The translations under genes and the position numbers were made by a program. From the NCBI GenBank assembly GCA_020637215.1, contig JACJWI010000001.1, forward strand, positions 434,001 through 498,000: DNA of 64,000 nucleotides, in the 5' to 3' direction. Below, in pieces: positions 1-8,786 of this stretch. Below the pieces are notes generated by a model. That model did no database searches, had not been told where the DNA came from, and saw only the letters and a program-made list of their open reading frames with translations. This DNA comes from Microthrixaceae bacterium (lineage in GTDB: Bacteria; Actinomycetota; Acidimicrobiia; Acidimicrobiales; Microtrichaceae). Each line of letters opens with the position of its first letter. The first letter of the stretch is position 1.

Positions 1-1
1 A

Positions 2-442
2 CACGCCTACGGCGACCTGGTCGCCGAGGGTCGGGCCACGGCTCTTCCGGGCGCGGCCGAGACCATCGCGACGCTCCGCGGTCGGGGGCTCAAGGTGGCG
101 CTGACCACCGGGTTCTCTCCCGTCACCCGCGACGCCATCATCGACTCGCTGGGCTGGCGCGACCACGTCGACCTGGCGTTGTCGCCGGCGGACGTCGGAC
201 GGGGTCGACCGTTCCCGGACCTGAACCTCTCGGCCCTGTTGCGCCTGGGCGGCACCGACGTGCGGGCGCTGGCGACGGTCGGCGACACCGCGTTCGACGT
301 CCTCGCCGGTCGGGCCTCCGGGGCCGGCGTCGTGGCCGGCGTGCTGAGCGGGGCCCACGATCGGGACACGCTGAGCGCGGCCGGGGCGGACCACGTCATC
401 GACACCGTGGCCGATCTGCCCGACCTGCTGGCGAACCTGTAG
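2..442 (+). CDS. HAD-superfamily hydrolase, phosphonatase-like (C-terminal part)
   Basis: The gene starts upstream of the window; the frame is open from the first full codon and 146 residues are visible. An ALTTGFS segment fits HAD motif II (Thr/Ser after a beta strand). GRGRPFPDLNL resembles the GRPAP stretch of phosphonatase-like HAD proteins. GDTAFDVLAGRASGA fits motif IV, where Asp residues bind Mg2+. The nucleophile Asp (motif I) would be upstream and cannot be checked. By family it should be a phosphohydrolase of unknown substrate. The TAG stop lies inside the first unit of the palindromic repeat array that follows, so the last codons (ANL-stop) are partly contributed by the repeat. It is convergent with ftsY. 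Confidence 0.75.
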   Translation, partial: HAYGDLVAEGRATALPGAAETIATLRGRGLKVALTTGFSPVTRDAIIDSLGWRDHVDLALSPADVGRGRPFPDLNLSALLRLGGTDVRALATVGDTAFDVLAGRASGAGVVAGVLSGAHDRDTLSAAGADHVIDTVADLPDLLANL

Positions 443-673
443 CCCACGGGTCACCACACGACCGCCCCGCTACAAGTTCGGCAGGCGGCACCGAACTTGT
501 AGCCCACAGGTCACCACACGACCGCCCAGCTACAAGTCCGGCAGGGCGCACCGAACTCGTAGCCCACGGGTCACCACACGACCGCCCAGCTACAAGTTCG
601 GCAGGCGGCACCGAACTGGTAGCCCACAGGTCACCACACGACCGCCCAGCTACAACATCGGCAGGTGGATCGG
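440..673. repeat. Family A hairpin repeat array, four 60-bp units
   Basis: Four units of exactly 60 bp start at about 440, 500, 560 and 620. Each holds a left arm of the CCGAACTTGTAGC type, an inner GGTC...GACC pair, and a right arm of the GCTACAAGTTCGG type. The right arm of unit 1 (469-481) and left arm of unit 2 (491-503) form a perfect 13-bp stem with a 9-nt loop. Arms within a unit can also pair around the inner stem, so two registers compete. The array fills the gap between the convergent 3' ends of the HAD gene and ftsY and contains the HAD stop codon. The last unit has a decayed right arm. Related units occur at 30227-30282 and 53852-54024. Confidence 0.95.
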
Positions 674-677
674 GTGG

Positions 678-1952
678 TCACTCCTCGGCGAACAGGGCGT
701 CGATGAACTCGTCGGCGTCGAAGTCGACCAGGTCGGCGGCGGTCTCGCCGAGACCGACGAGCTTGATCGGGATGCCGAGCTCGGAACGGATGGCGAAGAC
801 GATCCCGCCCTTGGCGGAGCCGTCCATCTTGGTCAGCACCACACCGGTCACGTCGGTCGCCTCGGTGAACTGACGGGCCTGCTGCAGACCGTTCTGGCCG
901 GTCGTGGCGTCGAGCACGAGCAGGACCTCGGTGACGGTGCCGTCGCCCTTGTCGGCGACCCGGCGGACCTTGGCCAGCTCGTCCATCAGGTTCGACTTGG
1001 TGTGCAACCGGCCGGCGGTGTCGGCCAGCACGACGTCAGCCCCCTTGGCCGATGCCGAGGCGATGGCGTCGAAGATGATCGAGCTCGGATCGCCACCCTC
1101 GGCGCCTCGGACGATGTCGGCCCCGCAGCGGTCGGCCCACATGGTGAGCTGCTCGGCGGCCGCGGCCCGGAAGGTGTCACCGGCGGCCATGACCACCGTC
1201 CGGTCCTGGTCGGCCAACCGACGACCCAGCTTGCCGATGGTCGTCGTCTTGCCGACGCCGTTGACCCCGACGAACAACCACACCGTGGGCGCGGTCTCGG
1301 CCACATGCAGCTCGACCGAACCCGCGAGTCGGGCCTTCATCTCGTCCTTGACCGCGTCGATCAGCTCGTCGGGGGTGGTGAGGCCGCGCTCCTTGACCGT
1401 CGAGCGCACCGCGTCCAGCAGCTCCTGGGCCGGGCCGATGCCCACGTCGGCCCGGATCAGCGCCTCTTCGAGGTCGTCCCAGGTCTCCTCGTCGATGGTC
1501 GACCGCGACATGATCGAACCGACGTAGCCCGAGAAGGCCGATCGGGCCCGCGACAGCCGGTCGCGGAACGACGGCCGGACGAGCTCCTCGACACCGCCAG
1601 CCTGTTCGGACTCCCACTCGGCCTCGGCCGCCTCGGCCGCCGCGATGTTGGCCGCTTCTTCCTCTTCGGTGAGCTCCGGGCCGGTGATCTCGACCGTGCC
1701 ACCGAACATGGCGCCCCGGGGTTCGACGACCTCGACCTCGGGTTCCTCGAGCGTGTCGCGGTCCGACGGCGTCGGGGCCTCGCGGGGCGCCACGGCCCCC
1801 GGCCCGGCCTCGTCGATCTGCTCGAGATCCACCTCGGGCGGCGGTTCGAGCGTCTCCCCGCGCCCCCGTCGCGACACGAGCGTTGCGCCCGCCACGACCG
1901 CCAGGACGGCGACGAGGGCCAGGATGACGGCGAGGATCACGAGTGGTTCCAT
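678..1952 (-). CDS. ftsY: Signal recognition particle receptor FtsY
   Basis: 424 residues. FtsY is the SRP-receptor GTPase that docks ribosome-SRP complexes at the membrane for co-translational insertion. A hydrophobic N-terminal segment (about residues 5-27) is followed by a long acidic Glu/Pro/Ala-rich A region, then the NG domain. GVNGVGKTTT (about 228-237) is the GTP P-loop, DTAGRLHT (about 311-318) the G3 region, and TKMDGSAKGG the G4/closing-loop region. The length is normal for actinobacterial FtsY with an N-terminal anchor. The ATG start is preceded by TAGGCT eight bases upstream, fitting a leaderless mRNA. Its usual neighbour smc lies beyond an inserted plus-strand operon. Confidence 0.97.
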   Translation of the reverse strand: MEPLVILAVILALVAVLAVVAGATLVSRRGRGETLEPPPEVDLEQIDEAGPGAVAPREAPTPSDRDTLEEPEVEVVEPRGAMFGGTVEITGPELTEEEEAANIAAAEAAEAEWESEQAGGVEELVRPSFRDRLSRARSAFSGYVGSIMSRSTIDEETWDDLEEALIRADVGIGPAQELLDAVRSTVKERGLTTPDELIDAVKDEMKARLAGSVELHVAETAPTVWLFVGVNGVGKTTTIGKLGRRLADQDRTVVMAAGDTFRAAAAEQLTMWADRCGADIVRGAEGGDPSSIIFDAIASASAKGADVVLADTAGRLHTKSNLMDELAKVRRVADKGDGTVTEVLLVLDATTGQNGLQQARQFTEATDVTGVVLTKMDGSAKGGIVFAIRSELGIPIKLVGLGETAADLVDFDADEFIDALFAEE

Positions 1953-1960
1953 CGGCGGGG

Positions 1961-1966
1961 AGCCTA
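1961..1966 (-). promoter_or_regulatory. -10 box of leaderless ftsY
   Basis: TAGGCT on the minus strand with an 8-nt spacer to the ATG. It is one of eighteen TA(C/G)NNT boxes in the window placed 6-8 nt before a start codon. No -35 was assigned. Confidence 0.6.
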
Positions 1967-2044
1967 CAAGTGCGCTGGAGCGGGCAAGCTGAAGCGGGGA
2001 TCAGCTTCCCCGAGGTCGCGACGCGCCACCGTCCGGGGAGCCCG

Positions 2045-2050
2045 TACCGT
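2045..2050 (+). promoter_or_regulatory. Candidate -10 box upstream of the MoxR operon
   Basis: TACCGT lies about 100 bp before the MoxR GTG start. If used, it gives a leader of roughly 90 nt rich in ACC/CCG. Divergent from the ftsY box about 80 bp away. Motif match only. Confidence 0.3.
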
Positions 2051-2150
2051 GACGTGACCGACACGACCACCGAACACGACCCACCGACCCCACCGACCCC
2101 GCCGCCCGACAGCCCGTCGCCGGCGAACCGCCGAAGAGAGAGCGACGACC

Positions 2151-3242
2151 GTGGACCAGCCTTCCCTGACGACCCCCACCCCCGCTGCGGAGATCGAGCG
2201 CCTGCTGTTCGAGCTCAAGAAGGTCGTCGTCGGCCAGGACCGGGCCATCGAGCGGGTCCTGGTCTGCCTGATCGCGGGTGGGCACTGCCTGTTGGAGTCG
2301 GTGCCGGGCCTGGCCAAGACCCTCATGGTCGAGACGTTGGCCTCGTCGGTGGGCGGCAGCTTCTCGCGCATCCAGTTCACCCCCGACCTGCTGCCCGCCG
2401 ACCTGGTCGGGACACGCATCTACCGGGCCTCGTCGGAGCAGTTCGACGTGGAGCTCGGGCCGGTGTTCGCCAACTTCGTGCTCGCCGATGAGATCAACCG
2501 GGCCCCGGCAAAGGTCCAGTCCGCTCTCCTCGAGGTGATGGCCGAGCACCACGTGACGATCGGCGGACAGCGCTTCGACGCCCCGGAGCCGTTCCTGGTG
2601 CTGGCCACCCAGAACCCGATCGAGTCCGAAGGCGTCTACCCCCTCCCCGAGGCCCAGCGCGACCGCTTCCTGATGAAGGTGCTCCTCGACTACCCCGCAC
2701 CCGCCGAGGAGGTGGAGATCGTCCAGCGGATGGGCACCAACCCGCCCCACGCCGAACAGGCGCTCACCCTGGCCCAGGTCGAGGGGCTCCAGGCCGCCGC
2801 CGAGGAGGTCTTCGTGGACCGCAGCGTGCTCGAGTACGCCGTCAACCTGGTGCTGTGCACGCGGACGCCGGAGAACTTCGGCCTGCCCGAGCTGCGCACG
2901 TTCATCGAGCTCGGGGCCAGCCCCCGCGCCTCGCTCGGCCTCATCCGCGGCGGTCGTGCGCTCGCCCTGCTGCGGGGCCGCAACTACCTCACCCCCCAGG
3001 ACGTGTTCGACGTCGCCCCCGAGATCATGCGCCACCGGATGCTGCTGTCCTACGAGGCGCTCGCCCAGGACGTCGACGTCGAGCAGGTCCTGGCCCGCGT
3101 GCTGGGCACCGTGCCGGCCCCTCGGCTGAGCCCGACGCAGGGCGGCGGCGACGCCTACTACGGAACGTCCACCGACGCCGGGGCGTGGAACGCTCCGGCC
3201 GCCAGCGGCGCCGCTGCGGCCTGGGGGAACGGCGCTTCGTGA
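2151..3242 (+). CDS. MoxR-family AAA+ ATPase
   Basis: 363 residues, GTG start preceded by a GAAGAGAGAG purine tract. MoxR ATPases act as chaperones that activate or assemble VWA-domain partner proteins. Visible motifs: a MoxR-type P-loop (SVPGLAKT, about residues 46-53), Walker B FVLADEINRAPAK, sensor region LATQNPIESEGVYPLPEAQRDRF with the arginine finger, and the C-terminal helical lid. The C-terminus adds a Gly/Ala/Tyr-rich tail. The stop overlaps the start of the DUF58 gene (GTGA), and a VWA gene follows, which is the classic MoxR-DUF58-VWA arrangement. The client in this organism is not known. Confidence 0.95.
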   Translation: MDQPSLTTPTPAAEIERLLFELKKVVVGQDRAIERVLVCLIAGGHCLLESVPGLAKTLMVETLASSVGGSFSRIQFTPDLLPADLVGTRIYRASSEQFDVELGPVFANFVLADEINRAPAKVQSALLEVMAEHHVTIGGQRFDAPEPFLVLATQNPIESEGVYPLPEAQRDRFLMKVLLDYPAPAEEVEIVQRMGTNPPHAEQALTLAQVEGLQAAAEEVFVDRSVLEYAVNLVLCTRTPENFGLPELRTFIELGASPRASLGLIRGGRALALLRGRNYLTPQDVFDVAPEIMRHRMLLSYEALAQDVDVEQVLARVLGTVPAPRLSPTQGGGDAYYGTSTDAGAWNAPAASGAAAAWGNGAS

Positions 3243-4183
3243 GCGGCCTCTCGCACACCCTCGGTCTCGTCGGGGACCGCCCGGCCGAGGAGATCCTCCG
3301 CCGGCTGACCCTCGACGTGAACCGCAAGCTCGACGGGATGCTCCACGGCGACTTCCTGGGCCTGGTCCCCGGCCGGGGCACCGAACCCGGCGAGACCCGC
3401 GCCTACAGCCCCGGCGACGACGTCCGCCGCATCGACTGGAACGTCACCGCCCGGATGCAGGACCCCTACATCCGCGAGACGATCGCTGATCGTGAGCTCG
3501 AGGCGTGGCTGGTCGTCGACCGCTCGGCCCGCCTCGACTTCGGAACCGCGACCTGCGAGAAGCGGGACCTGGCACTGGCCGCCGCGGCCGGTGTCGGGCT
3601 CCTCACCGGCCGGGGCGGCAACCGGGTCGGGGCGTTGATCCTGCGCGGCTCGGAGCTGACGACGGTGCCTCCCCGCAACGGTCGGACCCACCTGCTCGGG
3701 ATCCTCGAGCGAATCATGTCCACCCCCCGCGGAGACGGCAGCGGTACGAGCGACCTGGCCGCGACGCTGAAGCGGGCCGGGGCCATCGCCCCCCGCCGCG
3801 GACTGGTCGTCGTCATCTCGGACTTCCTCGACGACCCCGACCGCTGGCGCACCGCCCTGGGCACGGTGGCGCTGCGCCACGCGGTGCTGTGCGTCGAGGT
3901 GGTCGATCCCCGCGAGCTGGAGCTCCCGCCGGTCGGGTTGGTGCAGTTCCGCGACCCGGCAACCGGCGCCACCCGCGAGGTCAACACCAACGACTCCGGC
4001 ACCCGGGCCCGCTACGCCGAGGCTGCGGCACGCCAGCGCGCCACGATCGCCGGCGCCATCCGCGGCGCCGGAGCCGACCATCTGCAGCTGCGAACCGACC
4101 GGGACTGGATCCTCGACCTGGCCCGGTACGTGTCCCGACGCCGCCGACGGGCCGAGCTGGCCGCCACCGCAGCACCCCGCTGA
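3239..4183 (+). CDS. DUF58 domain-containing protein
   Basis: 314 residues from a GTG that overlaps the MoxR stop by 4 nt (GTGA), indicating translational coupling. The DUF58 signature RAYSPGDDVRRIDWN is present near residue 60, followed by a VWA-like fold: VVDRSARLDFG resembles a degenerate MIDAS strand, and VVVISDFLDDPDRW a later acidic strand. No membrane segment is seen, whereas many DUF58 proteins carry two N-terminal ones. DUF58 proteins are co-encoded with MoxR ATPases and VWA proteins and are thought to be part of the complex; the biochemical role is unknown. Confidence 0.9.
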   Translation: MSGLSHTLGLVGDRPAEEILRRLTLDVNRKLDGMLHGDFLGLVPGRGTEPGETRAYSPGDDVRRIDWNVTARMQDPYIRETIADRELEAWLVVDRSARLDFGTATCEKRDLALAAAAGVGLLTGRGGNRVGALILRGSELTTVPPRNGRTHLLGILERIMSTPRGDGSGTSDLAATLKRAGAIAPRRGLVVVISDFLDDPDRWRTALGTVALRHAVLCVEVVDPRELELPPVGLVQFRDPATGATREVNTNDSGTRARYAEAAARQRATIAGAIRGAGADHLQLRTDRDWILDLARYVSRRRRRAELAATAAPR

Positions 4184-4243
4184 GAGAACTCCCGCTGTGA
4201 GAGATGACCGACACCGAACGACCGACGACGAGGCCGACAACAG

Positions 4244-5215
4244 ATGACTGACTGGTTCCTGCACCCCGAGCGCCTGTGGCTGATCTTGGTCGTCGTCGGC
4301 CTCGCGGCTCTGTACGTCGGCCTGCAGTTCACGAGCCCCCGCTACGCGGTCCGCTTCTCCAACCTCGAGCTGCTCGACTCGGTCGCCCCCCGCCGCCCGG
4401 GCTGGCGGCGCCACGTCGTGGCCGGATGCTTCCTGGTCGCGGCGGCAGTCCTGGTGGCCGCGTTCGCCCAGCCGGTCATGACCGAGAAGGTGCCCTCGGA
4501 GCGATCGACGATCGTCCTGGCCATCGACACCTCGCTGTCGATGGCGGCCACCGACGTGTCTCCGAACCGGATCGAAGCCGCCCAGGCCGCGGCCAAGGAG
4601 TTCATCGACAAGCTGCCGGACCAGCTCAACGTCGGCCTGATCAGCTTCGCGGGCAGCGCCCAGCTGCTCGTGCCCCCCACCCAGGACCACGCCAAGGTGA
4701 ACGCGGCGATCGACGGCCTCGAGCTCGACAAGTCGACCGCGATCGGTGACGCCACCAAGCTCGCGGTGCAGGTGATCGAGGACCAGGCCCGTGGCACCGA
4801 CGGCAAGAAGGTCGACGGCGCGGTCGTGGTCATGTCCGACGGCGAGACGACCGTCGGACTGCCGACAGCCGACGCGATCCCGATCGCCAAGAAGGCCGGC
4901 GTGGCCATCACGACCATCGCCTACGGCACCCAGGAGGGCGAGATCACCGTCGACACCGACGGCGACGGCGTCGGCCAACGCACCCGGGTGCCGGTCAACG
5001 TCGAGGAGCTGCGGAGCCTGGCCGAGGGGACCGGTGGCACCGCCTACACCGCCGAGACCGCCCAGAGCCTGCGCTCGGTGTACTCCGAGCTGGGCTCGAC
5101 CATCGGCTACGACGAGAAGTCCCAGGACGTCACGTACCGCTTCGTCGGCCTGAGCCTGGTGCTGCTGCTGGTCGCGGCAGGATTCTCGCTTCGCTGGTTC
5201 AGCCGCCTGCCCTGA
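4244..5215 (+). CDS. VWA-domain membrane protein (BatA-like)
   Basis: 323 residues. Two hydrophobic segments near the N-terminus (about 8-26 and 60-80) and one at the C-terminus (about 300-318) bracket a VWA domain facing away from the membrane. The MIDAS metal site is intact: AIDTSLSMA gives DxSxS, DKSTAIGDA supplies the Thr, and VVMSDGETT the Asp. This is the architecture of BatA-like proteins, partners of MoxR ATPases. It closes the three-gene operon, 60 bp after the DUF58 gene. The usual companions BatB-E are not adjacent. The operon sits in reverse orientation inside the smc-ftsY neighbourhood. Confidence 0.9.
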   Translation: MTDWFLHPERLWLILVVVGLAALYVGLQFTSPRYAVRFSNLELLDSVAPRRPGWRRHVVAGCFLVAAAVLVAAFAQPVMTEKVPSERSTIVLAIDTSLSMAATDVSPNRIEAAQAAAKEFIDKLPDQLNVGLISFAGSAQLLVPPTQDHAKVNAAIDGLELDKSTAIGDATKLAVQVIEDQARGTDGKKVDGAVVVMSDGETTVGLPTADAIPIAKKAGVAITTIAYGTQEGEITVDTDGDGVGQRTRVPVNVEELRSLAEGTGGTAYTAETAQSLRSVYSELGSTIGYDEKSQDVTYRFVGLSLVLLLVAAGFSLRWFSRLP

Positions 5216-5270
5216 TCCGGCGACCGCCGACACGCCCCGACCGCGGCCACGGTCTCGATCGAGGACGGTC

Positions 5271-8200
5271 TCAATCGAGGACGGTGGCGGCCCGCTCGGA
5301 CACGACCCGGGACGAGCCCGCCGGTTCCATCGTGACGCCGTAGAGGACGTCCGCCGCCTCCATGGTGCGCTTCTGGTGGCTCACCACGATCAGCTGCGCA
5401 GCGTCGCGGAACTCGGCGATCAGGTCGAGGAACCGGTGGAGGTTCACGTCGTCGAGCGCGGCCTCCACCTCGTCCATCACGTAGAACGGCGACGGCCGGG
5501 AGCGGAACACCGCGAACAGGTACGCCAGAGCGGTCAGCGAGCGCTCGCCGCCCGAGAGCAGCGACAGCTTGCGGACGTTCTTGCCCGACGGCCGTGCCTC
5601 GAGCTCGATGCCGGTCTCGAGCAGGTTGTCCGGATCGGTGAGCCGGAGCCGACCCTGACCACCGGGGAAGAGGGTCTCGAACAGCAGGGTGAAGTTCTGG
5701 CTGACGTCGGCGTAGGCGGCGGAGAAGACGCTGACGATCTCCTCGTCGACCGCCTTGATCACCTTCGAGAGCTCGCGCCGGGTCTGACGGATGTCCTCGA
5801 GCTGGGACTCGAGGAACGTGTGACGCTCGGAGAGCTCGTCGAACTCCTGGAGGGCCAGCGGGTTGATCGGGCCCATGAGGCGCAGCTCGCGCTCGAGCTC
5901 CCGCACCCGGGCGGGGGCGCTGACGCCCTCGGGCAGCGACGGGCACTCGGCGGCCATCGCGGCGTCGGGCTCGGTGTCGAGATCGTGACGAAGTGACTCG
6001 ACCGCCGTGTCGAGGCGCATCCGGGACTCGGCATCGGAGATCTCGGCCTTCTGGAGCCGGGCCCGGGTCTCTTCCAGCGACCGCTCCGAGGTGCTCCGCT
6101 CGGAGCGCAGGCCGTCGAGCAGGTTGGTGACCTCGCGGGTGGCCTCGGACTGACGGCGGCGCTCCTGCCGGAGCTCGGCCAGCACGGGTTCGATCCGGCT
6201 CAGCCGGTCCGAGAGGAAGGAGTGGAGTCGGTCGGTGGCGACCAACCGGGCCTCGAGCACGATCCGACGGTCGGCCGCAGCGGCGACCTCGGCCTGGTTG
6301 CGCGCCAGCCGTTCGCCGATCTGCTCCAGTCGGGAACCGACGTAGCGGCGCCGCTCGTCGAGCGCCGCGATCCGCACCTCCAGATCGGTCCGACGGGCCT
6401 GGACGTCCGCGCCACGGGCGTCGAGGCGCTCACGGGCCTCGGCCATGGCCCGCGCCCGTTCCCCCAGCTCGGCCTCGGCGGCCTCCAGCGCCGGAAGCTG
6501 CCCGGAGAGCTCGGCGACCCGGACCTCTTCGCGTGCCAAGCGATCGACGAGCTCCTGCAGGTGGGCACCCAGCGCCTCCAACTCGCCCGCGGCCTCCTGA
6601 GCGTCGTGGTCCAGTCGTGCGGCCTTGTCGGCCAGCGCGGCACGGTCCGCGGCGGCCCGATCCCGTCGACGCGCTGCCTGCTGCTCGGCGTCACGGGTGG
6701 CGGCCACCGACTCGCGGGCCGACTCCACCCCGCGCCGAGCCCGGTCCCGCTCGGAGCCGGCCTGTTCGGCTCGGTCGCGTGCCTCGTCCAGCGCAGCGCC
6801 CGTGGCGCCCGAGCCGGCGGCCCGCAGTCGCCAACCCGCCGCCGCGAAGCGGTCGCCCCGACGGGTGACCACGACGGCCGACGGCGACGACAACGATGCC
6901 GACAGCGCGGCGTCGAGGTCACCGTCGACGACCACGGCCCCGTCGAGAAGGGCATCGAGCAGTGCGTCGATCGCCGCGGACGCCGCTCCGGCACCGGCAG
7001 CGGACCGCACGTGGCGGCGGACCGGCTCGCCGACGCCGACGGTCCCCTCGCCGGGACCCGACGTCGCGGACCGGGCGCCGAGGGCCAGGACCGCCCCTCG
7101 GTGGTCACCGGCCTCGAGCGCGGACAGCGCTCGGCGGCCGGCGTCGAGGTCGGCCACCACGACCGCGCCGAGTGCCTCGCCGGCGGCGGCTTCGAACGCC
7201 TCCGCCCAGCCCGCGTCGACATCGACGAGGTCGAGGAGGGTTCCCAGCACTCCATCGAGTCCGGCCAGCCGCTCGGCGCCGGCACGCTGACGGGCTTCGT
7301 CGAGAGCGAGCGACAGCGCGTCGGCTCGGGCCGACCACGCCGACGCGGCGGTCTCGGCGTCGGTCGCGGCGACCTCGGCGACGGCCAGGGCGGCCTCGGC
7401 ACCTGCCCGGGACGTGGCTGCGTCCGCAACCGCCGAATCGAGTGCCGGCTCCTGGTCGCGCGACTCCTCCAGGGCCGCCACCACCGCGATGCGCTCCTCG
7501 GCCAGGCGTTCGACCCTCTCCGCGAGCGAGCTCTGTCGAAGGGCGAGGCGCTCCCGGTCCGCTCCGGTGCGATCGATGGCGCTGCGCAACGCGGCGAGCT
7601 CCCCCCGCACCCCCGACGCCTCACCGGTCGGGGCGGGGACCCCGTCACCCCACTCCTCGGCGAAGTCCGAACGGAGCACGGCGAGCTCGGCCTCGAGCGC
7701 TTCCAGATCGACCAGCTCCTCGGTGACCGCCGATCCGTCGCGCTCGATGTCCTCGGCGTCGGTCGACAGCTGGTGCTGCTCGGCTTCGAGCGACGCGATC
7801 ACCGCCGCGTCGACGGACGATTCGAGCTCGCGCTCGAGGTTGCGGCGCCGTTCGACCAGCAGCGCGACCTGCCCCTGAGCCTTCTCGGAGACCCGCTCAT
7901 AGCGAACCAGCAGGTCGCCCACGTCGCGACCGCCCATGGCCGACAGCTGGGCCTCAGCAGCCAGGATCCGACGGTCGAGGTCGGCCAGGGTGGCCCGGAG
8001 CCTCTGGTCCTCGGCCCGCAGAGCGGACTGGGTCCGGGCGGACTCCTCGAGCTGGCCCTTCCACCGCACCAGCTCCCGGCCGGCGAGGTGGACCCGCAGA
8101 GCCGTCAGCTCCGAGACCAGGCTCCCGTGGCGTCGAGCGGCGTCGGCCTGACGCTCGAGCGGACGCAGCTGCCGACGGACCTCTCGGAGCAGGTCGTTGA

Positions 8201-8771
8201 TCCGGGTCAGGTTGGCCTCGGTGGCCTGCAGACGACGTTCGGCCCGCTCCTTGCGGCGGCGGTACTTCAGCACGCCCGCCGCCTCTTCGATGATGAGGCG
8301 GCGCTCCTCGGGCCGGGCGTTGAGCACCCCGTCGATGTTCCCCTGCGAGATGATCACGTGCTGCTGGCGGCCGACACCGCTGTCGGAGAGGAGCTCCTGG
8401 ATGTCGAGCAGCCGGCAGGGCACCCCGTTGATGGCGTACTCGCTGTCGCCGGAGCGGAACAGGAGCCGGGTGATCGTCACCTCGGTGAACTCGATGGGCA
8501 GCAGCCCGGCCGAGTTGTCGATGGTCAGCGACACCTCGGCCCGTCCGAGCTGGGGCAGCTTGGACGTGCCGGCGAAGATGACGTCGTCCATCTTCTGGGA
8601 TCGGACCGCTGAGGGCGCCTGGGCCCCGAGCACCCAACCGATGGCGTCGACCACGTTGGACTTGCCGGACCCGTTGGGGCCGACGACCACCGTGACCCCG
8701 GGTTCGAGGCTGAGGGTGGCCGCATCCGCGAAGGACTTGAAACCCTTGATCTGCAGGGTCTTGAGGAACAC
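5271..8771 (-). CDS. smc: Chromosome segregation protein SMC
   Basis: 1166 residues, normal for bacterial SMC. The N-terminal head has the P-loop GPNGSGKSN (about 32-40) and a Q-loop segment. Two long coiled coils rich in Glu, Arg and Ala flank a hinge (about 500-660, around LDGVLGTLLDLVDVDAGW and GALAVGA-like Gly-rich stretches). The C-terminal head carries the ABC signature LSGGERSLTALAYL (about 1073) and Walker B FYVMDEVEAALDD. SMC with ScpA/ScpB compacts and separates chromosomes; scpAB are not in this window. The GTG start has a GGGAGAACC purine tract upstream. The gene follows the MutM-family gene by 15 bp, so the two are probably co-transcribed. Confidence 0.97.
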   Translation of the reverse strand: MFLKTLQIKGFKSFADAATLSLEPGVTVVVGPNGSGKSNVVDAIGWVLGAQAPSAVRSQKMDDVIFAGTSKLPQLGRAEVSLTIDNSAGLLPIEFTEVTITRLLFRSGDSEYAINGVPCRLLDIQELLSDSGVGRQQHVIISQGNIDGVLNARPEERRLIIEEAAGVLKYRRRKERAERRLQATEANLTRINDLLREVRRQLRPLERQADAARRHGSLVSELTALRVHLAGRELVRWKGQLEESARTQSALRAEDQRLRATLADLDRRILAAEAQLSAMGGRDVGDLLVRYERVSEKAQGQVALLVERRRNLERELESSVDAAVIASLEAEQHQLSTDAEDIERDGSAVTEELVDLEALEAELAVLRSDFAEEWGDGVPAPTGEASGVRGELAALRSAIDRTGADRERLALRQSSLAERVERLAEERIAVVAALEESRDQEPALDSAVADAATSRAGAEAALAVAEVAATDAETAASAWSARADALSLALDEARQRAGAERLAGLDGVLGTLLDLVDVDAGWAEAFEAAAGEALGAVVVADLDAGRRALSALEAGDHRGAVLALGARSATSGPGEGTVGVGEPVRRHVRSAAGAGAASAAIDALLDALLDGAVVVDGDLDAALSASLSSPSAVVVTRRGDRFAAAGWRLRAAGSGATGAALDEARDRAEQAGSERDRARRGVESARESVAATRDAEQQAARRRDRAAADRAALADKAARLDHDAQEAAGELEALGAHLQELVDRLAREEVRVAELSGQLPALEAAEAELGERARAMAEARERLDARGADVQARRTDLEVRIAALDERRRYVGSRLEQIGERLARNQAEVAAAADRRIVLEARLVATDRLHSFLSDRLSRIEPVLAELRQERRRQSEATREVTNLLDGLRSERSTSERSLEETRARLQKAEISDAESRMRLDTAVESLRHDLDTEPDAAMAAECPSLPEGVSAPARVRELERELRLMGPINPLALQEFDELSERHTFLESQLEDIRQTRRELSKVIKAVDEEIVSVFSAAYADVSQNFTLLFETLFPGGQGRLRLTDPDNLLETGIELEARPSGKNVRKLSLLSGGERSLTALAYLFAVFRSRPSPFYVMDEVEAALDDVNLHRFLDLIAEFRDAAQLIVVSHQKRTMEAADVLYGVTMEPAGSSRVVSERAATVLD

Positions 8772-8786
8772 GGTTCTCCCGGGGGC

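Noticed and set aside
440..673. Possible CRISPR array because of the 60-bp regular spacing
   Set aside because: The segments between arms are conserved copy to copy rather than unique spacers, only one to four units occur, and the units overlap gene stop codons. No cas gene is in the window.
6222..8612. 796-residue plus-strand frame inside smc
   Set aside because: Antisense shadow of the coiled-coil codons, a common artefact in high-GC genes; smc has intact Walker and signature motifs.
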